Under the pieces are notes generated by a model. It was given only the letters and a program-made list of their open reading frames with translations. It ran no database searches and was not told where the DNA came from. This document shows, one piece after another, positions 42,236 through 51,601 of a DNA stretch of 64,000 nucleotides (position 1 is its first letter; every line of letters begins with the position of its first letter). Both the position numbers and the translations under genes were made by a program. The DNA is from Limnohabitans_A sp048020265. Lineage in GTDB: Bacteria > Pseudomonadota > Gammaproteobacteria > Burkholderiales > Burkholderiaceae_C. The stretch lies in NCBI RefSeq assembly GCF_048020265.1, contig NZ_CP171843.1, positions 2,108,001-2,172,000 on the forward strand. Reading direction: 5' to 3'.

Positions 42236-43537
42236 GTGACTGAAGCCGTTCCCCCCACCGCGCTGACCCGCCGCATCGCCCACCTCGATATGGACGCGTT
42301 TTACGCGTCCTGCGAGCTGCTGCGCTACCCTCAGCTCAAGGGCTTGCCCGTGGTCATTGGCGGCGGCCGCCGCAAGGAAGACGACTTGCTGGGCAAGCTG
42401 CAGGCGGCCTACCCCGATGGCGAGTGGACCGAAGAAACCTTTGCCGAGCGGCTGGACCGGATTCCGGTGGACTTTTTCCCGCGCATTGAAGGCTACACCG
42501 GGCGCGGCGTGATCACCACCGCCACCTATACGGCCAGGCAGTTTGGCATCGGCTCGGCCATGGGGCTGATGAAGGCGGCCAAGCTCTGCCCGCAAGCCAT
42601 CCTGCTGCCCGTGGACTTTGACCGTTACCGGCATTACTCGCGCACCTTCAAAAGCATCATCACCGACATCGCCCCCGTCATGCAGGACCGGGGCGTGGAC
42701 GAGGTCTACATCGACTTCACCGAGGTGCCCGGCGGCCAGCGCGAAGGCGGGCGCGTGCTGGCCCGGCTGATTCAGAAAAGCATTTTTGACGCGACGGGCC
42801 TGACCTGCTCGATTGGCGTGGCGCCCAACAAGCTGATCGCCAAGATGGCCAGCGAGTTCAACAAACCCAACGGCATCTCCATCGTGCACGAGGCCGATCT
42901 GCAAACCCTGATCTGGCCGCTGGCCTGCCGCAAGATCAACGGCGTGGGCCCCAAGGCCGATGAAAAGCTCAAGGGCTTTGGCATCCACACCATCGGCGAT
43001 CTGGCCGCACGCGAGCTGCCTTGGCTGGTGGATAACTTTGGCAAAAGCTACGGCGCCTGGCTGCACGAGGCCGCCTGGGGCCGCGACGACCGCCCGGTCG
43101 AGACCGAGAGCGAACCCGTCAGCATGAGCCGCGAAACCACGTTTGAGCGCGACCTGCACGCTGTGCGCGACCGCGAAGAACTCGGGGCCGTTTTCACCCG
43201 GCTCTGCGAACAGGTAGCGGCCGATTTGCAGCGCAAAGGCTACGAAGGCAAAACCATCGGCATCAAGCTGCGCTATGACAACTTCCAGGCCGTGACGCGG
43301 GACCAAAGTCTGACGGAATACACGGCCGACGCCAAACGCATCCGGCAGGTGGCGGGCCAATGCCTCAAACGCGTGGACCTGTCACGCCGCCTGCGACTGC
43401 TGGGCGTGCGGGTGGGCTCACTGGTCAAGGCCGGGACAGTGCCCGCACCGGGGGCCTCTTACAGTGAAGCCATTGCCAACCCACCCCCCCAAGTGAATGA
43501 CCATGGACAAACTCAACTGCTTTTCTTTGACGACTGA
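42236..43537 (+). CDS. dinB: DNA polymerase IV (DinB, Y family)
   Basis: 433-residue error-prone translesion polymerase. Catalytic acidic residues are in HLDMDAFYAS and GVDEVYIDF; the little finger and C-terminus end in QTQLLFFDD, a sliding-clamp-binding motif. Between GLPVVIGGG and GRGVITTATY it has about 40 residues (starting RRKEDDLLGKLQ) where E. coli DinB has a few; I recall a similar insert in Burkholderiales homologues. The start is GTG 42236. No LexA box is obvious upstream. It overlaps the next gene by 41 bases. Confidence 0.92.
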   Translation: MTEAVPPTALTRRIAHLDMDAFYASCELLRYPQLKGLPVVIGGGRRKEDDLLGKLQAAYPDGEWTEETFAERLDRIPVDFFPRIEGYTGRGVITTATYTARQFGIGSAMGLMKAAKLCPQAILLPVDFDRYRHYSRTFKSIITDIAPVMQDRGVDEVYIDFTEVPGGQREGGRVLARLIQKSIFDATGLTCSIGVAPNKLIAKMASEFNKPNGISIVHEADLQTLIWPLACRKINGVGPKADEKLKGFGIHTIGDLAARELPWLVDNFGKSYGAWLHEAAWGRDDRPVETESEPVSMSRETTFERDLHAVRDREELGAVFTRLCEQVAADLQRKGYEGKTIGIKLRYDNFQAVTRDQSLTEYTADAKRIRQVAGQCLKRVDLSRRLRLLGVRVGSLVKAGTVPAPGASYSEAIANPPPQVNDHGQTQLLFFDD

Positions 43538-44345
43538 AGGCCACATTGCCCACCTGGTGATGAACCGCCCCGAGGCAATGAACACCATGCACCCGACCTT
43601 CTGGCGCGAGCTGCACGAGGTGCTGACCGACATCCACAAAGCAGGCACCGCCCGGGCGCTGGTGATCTCCAGTACGGGCAAACACTTCAGCGCGGGCATG
43701 GACCTGCAAACCTTTGGCAGCGCCATCCAGATGGACGACACCAGCGCCGAAGGCCGCTCGGCGGTGTACGACCTCCTGACCGACATGCAGCACACCTTCA
43801 CCCTGCTAGAAGAACTGCGCATCCCGGTGATCGCAGCCATCCACGGCGGCTGCATTGGCGGCGCAGTGGACATGGTCACCGCCTGCTGCATGCGCTACGC
43901 CTCGGCCGATGCGTTCTTCTGCATCCAGGAAATCAACATCGGCATGGTGGCCGACGTGGGCACGCTGCAGCGCCTGCCCAAGCTGCTGCCCATGGCGCTG
44001 GTCAAAGAACTGGCCTACACAGGCAGGCGCCTGAGTGCCGACAAAGCGCTGGCCCACGGCCTGGTCAACGACGTGCTGCCCACCCACGAAGCCGCCGTGG
44101 CCGCCGCCCTGCAAGCGGCTAAAGAGATTGCCAGCAAACCACCCGTGGCCATCTGGGGCACCAAGCAAGTGCTGCACTACGCCCGCGACCACAGCACCGA
44201 AGACAGCCTGCGCCACATGGGCTGGCTGCAAGGCGCGATCTGGAGCAACGCCAATGTGCGCGAGGCCATCAGCGCGTTTCAGCAAAAACGCGAAGCCAAC
44301 TTCGCGCCTTTGCCTGCGCTCAAGGGGTTTCGGGAATTTGGTTGA
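43497..44345 (+). CDS. Enoyl-CoA hydratase/isomerase, probable dienoyl-CoA isomerase
   Basis: 282-residue crotonase. Oxyanion-hole motifs GKHFSAGMDL and AIHGGCIGGAVDM; the stretch FCIQEINIGMVADVGTLQRL, with acidic residues in QEINIG and ADVG, closely follows delta3,5-delta2,4-dienoyl-CoA isomerase (ECH1), which handles odd double bonds in fatty-acid oxidation. Ordinary hydratase activity is a less likely alternative. ATG 43497 or 43503; both lie inside the dinB 3' end. Confidence 0.8.
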   Translation: MTMDKLNCFSLTTEGHIAHLVMNRPEAMNTMHPTFWRELHEVLTDIHKAGTARALVISSTGKHFSAGMDLQTFGSAIQMDDTSAEGRSAVYDLLTDMQHTFTLLEELRIPVIAAIHGGCIGGAVDMVTACCMRYASADAFFCIQEINIGMVADVGTLQRLPKLLPMALVKELAYTGRRLSADKALAHGLVNDVLPTHEAAVAAALQAAKEIASKPPVAIWGTKQVLHYARDHSTEDSLRHMGWLQGAIWSNANVREAISAFQQKREANFAPLPALKGFREFG

Positions 44346-44354
44346 ACATCCCCT

Positions 44355-45407
44355 ATGAAAATCTTCCACAACACCCACCACGCCCAACACGCAGGCCGCC
44401 AGGAAATGTTCCGAGGCCGTCTGGTCGATTGCCACGAAGTGCCACAGCGCTTAGAGCATGTGCTCGATGAACTGTCGCGGCGCCCTGTCGGCACGTTGCT
44501 GCAGCCCGCAGCCGACCTGCCGCTGGATGCGGCCTTGCGCCGAGTGCACAGCGCCGACTATCTGGATTTTTTGGCCCATGCCTGGCGCGACTGGGCGGCG
44601 ATGGACCCGGCCAATGCGGCGGTAGACGCCCTGCCCTCGGTCTGGCCGTTGGCGTCAAAGCACGGCTTTCGCACCGATGTGCCGCCGCACAACTTTGCGG
44701 CGCGGATGGGGCAATACGCTTTTGACTCTGGCACGCCCTTGATGGCGGGCAGCTGGGCCGCCGCTCGCGAAGGCGCGGCCTGTGCACTGGCGGCTGCGCA
44801 GGCGGTGCTGGCGGGCGAGCGCTTTGCCTTGGCCCTGACCCGCCCACCGGGCCACCATGCGGGCCCCAACTACATGGGCGGTTATTGCTTCATCAACAAC
44901 GCCGCCGTGGCCGCGCAAGCCCTGCGTGACGGCGGGCTGCAGCGTGTGGCCGTGCTCGATGTGGACTACCACCACGGCAATGGCACACAAACCATCTTTT
45001 ATGAGCGCAGCGATGTGTTCACCGCATCCATCCACGGCGATCCGCGCACCGAATACCCGTTCTTTTTAGGCCATGCGGACGAGCGCGGCGCGGGAGCTGG
45101 CGAGGGCTTCAACCTGAACCTGCCGCTGCCACGCGGCACCGGGTTTGAAGTTTGGTGGGCCGCGCTGCAAACCGCCATGCAGGCGGTGAGCGAGTTTGCA
45201 CCGCAAGCGCTGGTGGTGCCGCTGGGGCTAGATACGTTTGAGGGCGACCCGATCTCGGGCTTCAAGTTGCGCAGTGCGGATTATTTGCAGCTAGGGCGAG
45301 CCATTGCGCAGTTGGGCTTGCCGACGGTGCTGACCTTTGAAGGCGGGTATGCGGCGGCAGAGGTTGGGGTGAACACCGTGAATGTATTAGAAGGTTTGCG
45401 CAGTTGA
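44355..45407 (+). CDS. Histone deacetylase-like amidohydrolase
   Basis: 350-residue zinc hydrolase of the arginase/deacetylase fold. Zinc and catalytic residues are in RPPGHHAGPNYMGGYCF, VLDVDYHHGNGTQTIF and LGLDTFEGDP. In bacteria such enzymes act on acetylpolyamines or other acetylated amines; the substrate cannot be deduced. It follows the isomerase gene by 9 bases, so they are probably cotranscribed. The 61 bases to the convergent helicase gene hold no clear terminator. Confidence 0.85.
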   Translation: MKIFHNTHHAQHAGRQEMFRGRLVDCHEVPQRLEHVLDELSRRPVGTLLQPAADLPLDAALRRVHSADYLDFLAHAWRDWAAMDPANAAVDALPSVWPLASKHGFRTDVPPHNFAARMGQYAFDSGTPLMAGSWAAAREGAACALAAAQAVLAGERFALALTRPPGHHAGPNYMGGYCFINNAAVAAQALRDGGLQRVAVLDVDYHHGNGTQTIFYERSDVFTASIHGDPRTEYPFFLGHADERGAGAGEGFNLNLPLPRGTGFEVWWAALQTAMQAVSEFAPQALVVPLGLDTFEGDPISGFKLRSADYLQLGRAIAQLGLPTVLTFEGGYAAAEVGVNTVNVLEGLRS

Positions 45408-45468
45408 CGAGCCCAAGCCGTTCAAGAAAAAATCGCGTGCCCTCATCGCTGCGATGGCCATCACCGAT

Positions 45469-47526
45469 TCAGTTCTGTTTGGCCATCGCACCCGCCGTGC
45501 GGTAGCCCCCCACGCCCTTGACATAAGCCAGTAACTCCCCAAAAAACGGATGCCTGCAAAGCGTGGACGAGTCACCCACCAGCAGCAGCTTGCGCCGTGC
45601 GCGGGTCATACCCACGTTCATGCGGCGGATGTCAGACAGGAAGCCGATCTCGCCTTGGGGGTTGCTGCGTGTCAAGGTGATGGCAATGATGTCGCGCTCT
45701 TGGCCCTGAAACGAATCGACGGTGCCCACGCTGAGCCTGCGTTGCAGCAGCAAGTCGTTCAGCACAGCGCTGTCTTCGATGGCGTCTTTTAAATAGTTGA
45801 TTTGGGCGCGGTATGGCGCAATCACGCCGATGGTCAGCGGGCGCTGGTCTGGGTCGGTGGGTTCGCCGGGTTCCGACAGTTGGGCCAGCAGCTGCGCCAG
45901 GCGCTCCAGCAGCAAGTGGGCTTCTTCGGGGTTGGCGGTTGAACGGCTCTCAGGAATGGCCAGTTCTTGATAAGCGCAGCCTGCCGTGTCGATGAATTCC
46001 ACGGGCAGGTCGGGCGCAAAACGCGGAGCATTGAAGCGCGGGTCGTAAGCGGCTAGGTCAGCGTCGCGCACGCTGGGGTGCGGCACCAGTTGGCCGCCAT
46101 AAAACTTCTCGGAGCTGAAGCCCATGATGTGCGCGTGCATGCGGTATTGCACCTTCAGCATGCGGGCCGTGTCCGGTTGGCGCTGGATGCACTTTTCAAA
46201 CAGGGTTTCGCGCAGGCCTTCGCGGGCGGCTTTTTCGCTTTTCACGGTGGGCGGCAGCTGGTGGTGGTCGCCCGCCAAAACCAGTCGCTGGCCCTTGGTA
46301 ATGGGAATCCAGCAACCCGGCTCCAGGGCCTGGGCCGCTTCGTCGATGAAGACAGTCTCAAAGCCCAGGTGGCGAATGGTGCGGTGGCTGGCGCCCACCA
46401 GCGTGCAGGTGATGACCTGCACCGATTCGAGCACGTCCTCGGTCATGAAGCGCTCCAAATCGTCGGCGGCTTGGCGCAACGTGCGGGCTTCTTCGCGCAG
46501 CCACTGACGGCGCTGTCGTTCTTCAAAGCCAAAGTTACGCACGCGTTCCCTAGCGGTCTCGCGATGCTGCTCGGCGGTTTGGCGCATCGCGTGCATCTTG
46601 GCGTAGCTGGCGTGGGCCATCACCCCGGCATCCAGCGTGTGCTTCAACAATAGGTCTGACACGCGGCTGGGGTTGCCCAAGCGAATCACATTCACACCGC
46701 GCTCGGCCAGCTTTTCGGTCAGCAGGTCCACGGCGGTATTCGAGGGGGCGCACACCAGCACGCGCCGCTCGCGCCGAATGGTTTCCAAAATGGCTTGCAC
46801 CAGCGTGGTGGTTTTGCCGGTGCCGGGCGGGCCGTGGATGATGGCCACGTCTTGCGCCGTGACCACATGGCGCACCGCCGCCAGCTGCGAGTCGTTGAGC
46901 GCACTGGGGTAATACAGGTCGTCGGCTTGGGGCTCGCGAAAGCGGGCGGGCTGTACGCCCAGCAGCACGTCGCGCAGTTCGGCCAAGCGGTTGCCGTGTG
47001 CGGCCATGACCGCGCTCAGGGCCTGGTTCATCTCGCGGTAGCTGACCTCGTCAAAGGTCAGGTCAACACCCAGCGTGCTGCCGTCCAGCACCCAGTCGGG
47101 CAGCGCTTCTTTGGTGGTGGCCAGCAACAGCTTGTTGCGACGCACGCGGGTCACCACGCCACTCACCACGGGCCGATCAGGCCCCGAATAGCCGGGCGCA
47201 CTGCTGAACAGCGCCGCAGCCGCCCCCACCTGAAACAAATGCAGGTCTTGCCGATGCGCCGGGCGCTCCAACTCCAGCAGCACCTTGCCGCCAAAACCAA
47301 TCTCTTCCTGGGTGATGGTGACGGGGTACCAGGTCAGGCCACGCCGACGCCGCTCTTTGATGCTGGCACTGGCGTTTTTGAGCTTGAACTGCGCCTGGTC
47401 TTCCTGTTGCTCCAGCTGCATGAGCGCACGCACATGGCGTAACTCGTCTTGAACAGAAAGATGCACGGTGGAGGTGAAGTCTTGATAGGCCAAAAGAGAT
47501 GGGAATGGGAGGGGACAGGGACTCAA
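45469..47526 (-). CDS. Superfamily 1 helicase, IGHMBP2/SMUBP-2-like
   Basis: Up to 685 residues. Walker A GPPGTGKTTTL, motif Ia CAPSNTAVDLL, Walker B FIDEAAQAL, motif III AGDHHQLPPTV, QYRMH, motif V GTVDSFQGQERD and motif VI VGMTRARRKLLLVG: a complete Upf1-like 5'-3' helicase core. An N-terminal domain (about 20-200) resembles the beta-barrel of SMUBP-2. The start is uncertain: no early ATG; TTG 47526, GTG 47466 and ATG 47421 are options, and 47526 is the outer limit. The role in this bacterium is unknown. Confidence 0.85.
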   Translation of the reverse strand: MSPCPLPFPSLLAYQDFTSTVHLSVQDELRHVRALMQLEQQEDQAQFKLKNASASIKERRRRGLTWYPVTITQEEIGFGGKVLLELERPAHRQDLHLFQVGAAAALFSSAPGYSGPDRPVVSGVVTRVRRNKLLLATTKEALPDWVLDGSTLGVDLTFDEVSYREMNQALSAVMAAHGNRLAELRDVLLGVQPARFREPQADDLYYPSALNDSQLAAVRHVVTAQDVAIIHGPPGTGKTTTLVQAILETIRRERRVLVCAPSNTAVDLLTEKLAERGVNVIRLGNPSRVSDLLLKHTLDAGVMAHASYAKMHAMRQTAEQHRETARERVRNFGFEERQRRQWLREEARTLRQAADDLERFMTEDVLESVQVITCTLVGASHRTIRHLGFETVFIDEAAQALEPGCWIPITKGQRLVLAGDHHQLPPTVKSEKAAREGLRETLFEKCIQRQPDTARMLKVQYRMHAHIMGFSSEKFYGGQLVPHPSVRDADLAAYDPRFNAPRFAPDLPVEFIDTAGCAYQELAIPESRSTANPEEAHLLLERLAQLLAQLSEPGEPTDPDQRPLTIGVIAPYRAQINYLKDAIEDSAVLNDLLLQRRLSVGTVDSFQGQERDIIAITLTRSNPQGEIGFLSDIRRMNVGMTRARRKLLLVGDSSTLCRHPFFGELLAYVKGVGGYRTAGAMAKQN

Positions 47527-47538
47527 CCGCTGTCGGTA

Positions 47539-47967
47539 TCAATCGCCCGCCTGGGCAGAAGCGGGCAATCCGAAGACCCGGTCGAAGCACCAGGTGAACG
47601 CGATGGCATAGAAGAAAAAGAAGGCCAGCAAGCCCAGGTTGGCCACCAAGGCAGCGGTGAGCGAAATGTCGAGCCACAGCGACATGACAGGCAAAAGAAT
47701 GATCACCAAACCGCCTTCAAAACCGGCCCCGTGGGCCAGCCGTCTGACAAAAGAGCGGCCACGCACGGATTGGCGCGACTCCCAGCGCTCAAAGAGCCAG
47801 TTGAAGACGTAGTTCCACGTCAGTGCAATGCTCGACAACACGACCGCCAGGCCCAAGGTGGAGGCGGGCGACTTGTCAAAGGCCAGGCTCAACACGGGAC
47901 CGACCACGGCGATGGCAATGGCCTCGTACAAAAGGGCCTGGAGCACGCGGCGGGTGGTGGGGGTCAT
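47539..47967 (-). CDS. PACE-family efflux protein (AceI-like)
   Basis: 142 residues, four membrane helices made of two bacterial-transmembrane-pair repeats. WNYVFNWLFERWE ends the first repeat; RLAHGAGFEGGLVIILLPVM begins the second. Family members export biocides such as chlorhexidine and some polyamine-like compounds by proton exchange. ATG 47967 gives the family start (MTPTTRRVLQALLYE); the upstream extension is Arg/His-rich shadow sequence. It lies 23 bases after queF and is probably cotranscribed. Confidence 0.85.
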   Translation of the reverse strand: MTPTTRRVLQALLYEAIAIAVVGPVLSLAFDKSPASTLGLAVVLSSIALTWNYVFNWLFERWESRQSVRGRSFVRRLAHGAGFEGGLVIILLPVMSLWLDISLTAALVANLGLLAFFFFYAIAFTWCFDRVFGLPASAQAGD

Positions 47968-47990
47968 CCTGGGAATCGCGGGGAATGCGT

Positions 47991-48836
47991 TCACTGCCGC
48001 GCCGTGCGCACATTGGCTGGCAATGCGCCCGGTGCGCTGGTGCGCCAGGGGTTGATGTCCAGCCCGCCGCGCCGGGTGTAGCGGGCGTACACCGTGAGCT
48101 TGGTGGGTTTGCAGCGTGTCCAGATGTCCATGAAGATGCGCTCGACGCATTGCTCATGGAACTCGTTGTGGTTTCTAAAGCTCACGATGTATTGCAGCAG
48201 CCCCGCCTGGTCGATCTGCGGGCCGCTGTAGCTGATCTGCACGCTGCCCCAGTCGGGCTGGCCTGTCACCAAACAATTGCTTTTGAGCAGGTGACTGACG
48301 AGGGTTTCACTGACAGGCTGCTCGTCTTGGTTGGCCGTGAGCAAGTCGGGCGCAGGCTGGTAGCGGCTGCATTCGATGTCCATGCGGTCCAGGTTCAGGC
48401 CGTCCAGCTCGTGCACGGGCTCGGCGTCAAATTGCTCCTGCAGCAGCAGCTTCACGCCCACGCTGGCTTGCACCGCGCCGCCGTGCCAGATGGCCGCGCT
48501 GATGTCGCGGCGGATCATGTCGCGCACCACATCGGCGCTCTCCAGCCGCGTGTTGTTGAAGCTGTTCAGGTACAGCTTGAAGGACTTGCTCTCCACAATG
48601 TGTGTGCTTTCAGCGGGCACCGTGATGTGCGCCAGCGCCACTTGCGGCTTGCCTTTGGGGTTGAGCCAGGACAGTTCGAACGCGGTCCACAGGTCGGCCC
48701 CAAAAAACACGGGCTGCCCGGTGACGCCGATCTCGGCCCGCTTGGTGGCGCGGGGGATGGGAAACAGCAGGCTCGCGTCGTACTGGTCCGCATAGGCGCT
48801 GGACTTGCCCAGCTGGGATTGTTCGGGGGTGTTCAT
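47991..48836 (-). CDS. queF: NADPH-dependent 7-cyano-7-deazaguanine reductase (bimodular QueF)
   Basis: Reduces preQ0 to preQ1 in queuosine synthesis. 281 residues, the long YqcD type. Catalytic Cys in LKSNCLVTGQPDWGS, substrate Glu/His in SFRNHNEFHEQCVE. ATG 48836 overlaps the yaaA stop by 4 bases. Other queuosine genes are not in the window, and no preQ1 riboswitch can lie directly upstream because yaaA abuts it. Confidence 0.95.
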   Translation of the reverse strand: MNTPEQSQLGKSSAYADQYDASLLFPIPRATKRAEIGVTGQPVFFGADLWTAFELSWLNPKGKPQVALAHITVPAESTHIVESKSFKLYLNSFNNTRLESADVVRDMIRRDISAAIWHGGAVQASVGVKLLLQEQFDAEPVHELDGLNLDRMDIECSRYQPAPDLLTANQDEQPVSETLVSHLLKSNCLVTGQPDWGSVQISYSGPQIDQAGLLQYIVSFRNHNEFHEQCVERIFMDIWTRCKPTKLTVYARYTRRGGLDINPWRTSAPGALPANVRTARQ

Positions 48837-49609
48837 GCTTGCACTTTTCTGCGAAAGACCAATCGGTCCGGCTCGGACACGGCCGGGTCGTAGGCATAGC
48901 CTTCCAGGTCAAAGCCCAGCAAGCCTTCGGGGTGGCTGATGCGGTTTTGAATCGCATACCGCGCCATCAAGCCACGCGCCCGCTTGGCGTTGAAGCTGAT
49001 GATCTTGTATTTGCCGCCCTTGAAGTCCTCAAACACGCACTCGATCACCCGGGCTTTGAGGGTTTTGAGGTCCACCGACTTGAAGTATTCCTGCGAAGCC
49101 AGGTTCACGATGACCGGGGTTTTGTCCTTGGCCAGCTGCGCGTTCAGGTACTCGGCAATCTGCGGCCCCCAAAACTTGTAGAGGTTGCTGCCCTTGTCGG
49201 TCTGCAGCGTGGTGCCCATCTCCAGGCGGTAGGGTTGCATCCAGTCCAGCGGGCGCAGCACGCCGTACAAACCACTCAAAATGCCTACATGGGCCTGCGC
49301 CCAATCCAGGTCTTGCGGCGACAGTGTCTTGGCGTCCAGGCCCTCGTACACATCGCCATTGAAGGCCAGCACGGCCTGCTTGGAATTTTTGGCGGTGAAC
49401 TTCGGGCTCCAGGCTTCGTAGCGGGCCACGTTCAGCGCCGACAGCGCGTCCGACAAGTCCATCAACTCGGCGATTTGCTGGGGCGACTTCTGGCGCAGCA
49501 CCTCGATCAGGGCCTGCGATTGCGGCACGAACTGCGGCAGCGTGTGCGGCACGGCGTTGGCGGGGGTTTCGTAGTCCAGAGATTTGGCGGGTGACAATAA
49601 GAACAACAT
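48833..49609 (-). CDS. yaaA: YaaA peroxide-stress protein
   Basis: 258 residues. The N-terminus MLFLLSPAKSLDYE matches E. coli YaaA; ARYEAWSPKF, FNGDVYEGLDA and GLYGVLRPLDWMQPYRLEMG are conserved. In E. coli it lowers free iron and protects DNA during hydrogen peroxide stress. Its ATG (49609) uses the same CATG as the divergent truC start, leaving no intergenic space. An in-frame ATG at 49618 exists but the family start favours 49609. Confidence 0.92.
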   Translation of the reverse strand: MLFLLSPAKSLDYETPANAVPHTLPQFVPQSQALIEVLRQKSPQQIAELMDLSDALSALNVARYEAWSPKFTAKNSKQAVLAFNGDVYEGLDAKTLSPQDLDWAQAHVGILSGLYGVLRPLDWMQPYRLEMGTTLQTDKGSNLYKFWGPQIAEYLNAQLAKDKTPVIVNLASQEYFKSVDLKTLKARVIECVFEDFKGGKYKIISFNAKRARGLMARYAIQNRISHPEGLLGFDLEGYAYDPAVSEPDRLVFRRKVQA

Positions 49610-50303
49610 GCTCAACATCCTTTACCTGGACGATTATCTTGCAGCCGTGACCAAGCCGCCCGGCCTGCTGGTGCATCGCACCGGTTTGGACGCGGGTGAA
49701 ACCCGGTTTGCCCTGCAAATGCTGCGCGACCAACTCGGCCGCCCGGTCTGGCCCGCGCACCGCCTGGACAAAGGCACCAGCGGCGTGCTGCTGTTTGCGC
49801 TAAACCCAGAAACCGCCCGCCTGCTGGGCCAGGCCTTTGAAGGCGGCGATGGCCTGCAAAAAACCTACCGCGCTGTGGTGCGTGGCTGGCCCCAGGCTGA
49901 AGACCTGATCGACCACCCTTTAAAGCGCATGCCCGACGACATGCGCACCGAGCGCCTGGAAGTGCAGCCCGCCCAAAGCCGCTTTGCCACCTTGCGCCGC
50001 TTCGAGCTGCCCCTGCCCCAGCAGGGCTTTGCCAGTACCCGCTGCGCCGAAGTGGCCCTGCAGCCCCTCACAGGCCGCCGCCACCAGTTGCGCCGCCACA
50101 TGAAGCACATCGCCCACCCCATCATCGGCGACGCGACGCACGGCAAAGGGCCGCTCAACCGGGCGGTGGCGGGTTTGCTTGGGCTGCAGCGCTTGTGGCT
50201 GCATGCAGAAAGTCTGGAACTGCCCCACCCGGTGAGCGGGGAGTTGCTGCGTTTGGTGTCGCCGCTGCCCGAGGAATGGTCCCGATGGGGCGTTTTTTCT
50301 TGA
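49608..50303 (+). CDS. truC: tRNA pseudouridine synthase C (TruC-like)
   Basis: Modifies U65 of tRNA in E. coli. 231 residues, no S4 domain. MLNILYLDDYLAAVTKPPG, AHRLDKGTSGVLLF with the catalytic Asp, and LTGRRHQLRRHMKHIAHPI follow TruC closely. The ATG at 49608 lies in the CATG shared with yaaA. A 146-bp spacer without a clear terminator follows before the reductase gene. Confidence 0.88.
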   Translation: MLNILYLDDYLAAVTKPPGLLVHRTGLDAGETRFALQMLRDQLGRPVWPAHRLDKGTSGVLLFALNPETARLLGQAFEGGDGLQKTYRAVVRGWPQAEDLIDHPLKRMPDDMRTERLEVQPAQSRFATLRRFELPLPQQGFASTRCAEVALQPLTGRRHQLRRHMKHIAHPIIGDATHGKGPLNRAVAGLLGLQRLWLHAESLELPHPVSGELLRLVSPLPEEWSRWGVFS

Positions 50304-50449
50304 AAAAAGCCCACACTGCCTCAGGGCCTGTTGTCGCACAGCGGATAAGGCCGCATCCAAGCCTTGCCTAAGATCGCGCCCTGTTTGACCCGTTTGGCCA
50401 ATTCGGCCTGTTGGGCTCCCCGCCTTGGTCCTGACCCTTTCGACACCCC

Positions 50450-51571
50450 ATGAGCCTGCTTTTCACGCCTTTCACCTTCAACGCCCCCTCCGGCCCGCTC
50501 ACCTTGCCCAACCGCATCGTGGTCGCGCCCATGTGCCAGTACTCGGCCGACCACGGCCAGGCCACCGACTGGCACCTGACGCACTGGACCAACATGCTCA
50601 ACAGCGGCGCGGGCCTGTTCACCATCGAGGCCACCGCCGTGTCGGCCGTGGGCCGCATCAGCCCCGGGTGTCTGGGCCTGTGGGACGACGCCACCCAAGC
50701 GGCGCTGGCCGACAAACTGCACCGTGCCCGCCGCCTGGCCCCCGCCATGCCCGTGTGCATCCAGATCAGCCACGCAGGCCGCAAGGCCTCGAGCGCCGCG
50801 CCTTGGGATGGCGGCATGCTGATCGCTCCACAAGACGGCGGCTGGCAGCCTGTGGCGCCCAGCGCCCTGCCCCACCTGCCGCAAGAAGCCGCGCCCACCG
50901 CACTGAGCTTGGCCGACATCTCGCAAATCAAGGCCGACTTTGTGAACACAGCCCGGCGCAGCCACGAACTGGGCGTCGAGGCGGTGGAGCTGCACGCCGC
51001 GCACGGCTATTTGCTGCACCAGTTTTTGTCGCCCCTTTCCAACCAGCGCACCGACGCGTATGGCGGCTCGTTTGAAAACCGCATCCGCTTTCCGCTGGAG
51101 GTGTTCAAAGCCGTGCGCGAGGCCTTTGGCGGCACACTGGGCATGCGCATCTCGGGCACAGACTGGGTCGATGGCGGCTGGACGGTGGAAGAAACCGCGC
51201 AGCTGTCCGCTCTGCTCAAGCAAGCCGGGGCGCAGTTTGTGCACATCTCGTCGGGCGGCGTCTCGCCCCTGCAAAAAATTGCCATTGGCCCCGAGTACCA
51301 GGTGCACCTGGCCAAAGCGGTCAAAGAAGCATCGGCCCTGACCACCATCGCGGTGGGCCTGATCACCGAGCCCGCCCAGGCCGAGGCCGTGCTGCAGCGC
51401 GGCGACGCTGACCTGGTGGCGCTGGCGCGCTCTTTCCTGTACAAGCCGCGCTGGGGCTGGGAAGCCGCTGTGGCCTTGGGCGGCACGGTCGACTCGCAAC
51501 ACCAGTACTGGCGCAGCTTGCCCCGCGAAGCCAAAAACATTTTCAACAACGCCCAAATTGGCATGCGCTGA
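50450..51571 (+). CDS. NADH:flavin oxidoreductase, Old Yellow Enzyme (YqjM-like)
   Basis: 373-residue FMN enzyme reducing activated C=C bonds. NRIVVAPMCQYSA carries the YqjM-type Cys, QISHAGRKASS and ELHAAHGYLLHQFLSPLSN with active-site residues, FENRIRF, and ALARSFLYKPRW near the end. The physiological substrate is unknown. It is followed 30 bases later by a Bug-type binding protein, so the two may serve one catabolic pathway (inference). Confidence 0.9.
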   Translation: MSLLFTPFTFNAPSGPLTLPNRIVVAPMCQYSADHGQATDWHLTHWTNMLNSGAGLFTIEATAVSAVGRISPGCLGLWDDATQAALADKLHRARRLAPAMPVCIQISHAGRKASSAAPWDGGMLIAPQDGGWQPVAPSALPHLPQEAAPTALSLADISQIKADFVNTARRSHELGVEAVELHAAHGYLLHQFLSPLSNQRTDAYGGSFENRIRFPLEVFKAVREAFGGTLGMRISGTDWVDGGWTVEETAQLSALLKQAGAQFVHISSGGVSPLQKIAIGPEYQVHLAKAVKEASALTTIAVGLITEPAQAEAVLQRGDADLVALARSFLYKPRWGWEAAVALGGTVDSQHQYWRSLPREAKNIFNNAQIGMR

Positions 51572-51601
51572 TTTCCACCCCCTCAAAAAAGAAAGAGACA
51601 T

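Noticed and set aside
48837..49609. preQ1 riboswitch before queF
   Set aside because: queF overlaps the end of yaaA, so there is no leader to hold one.
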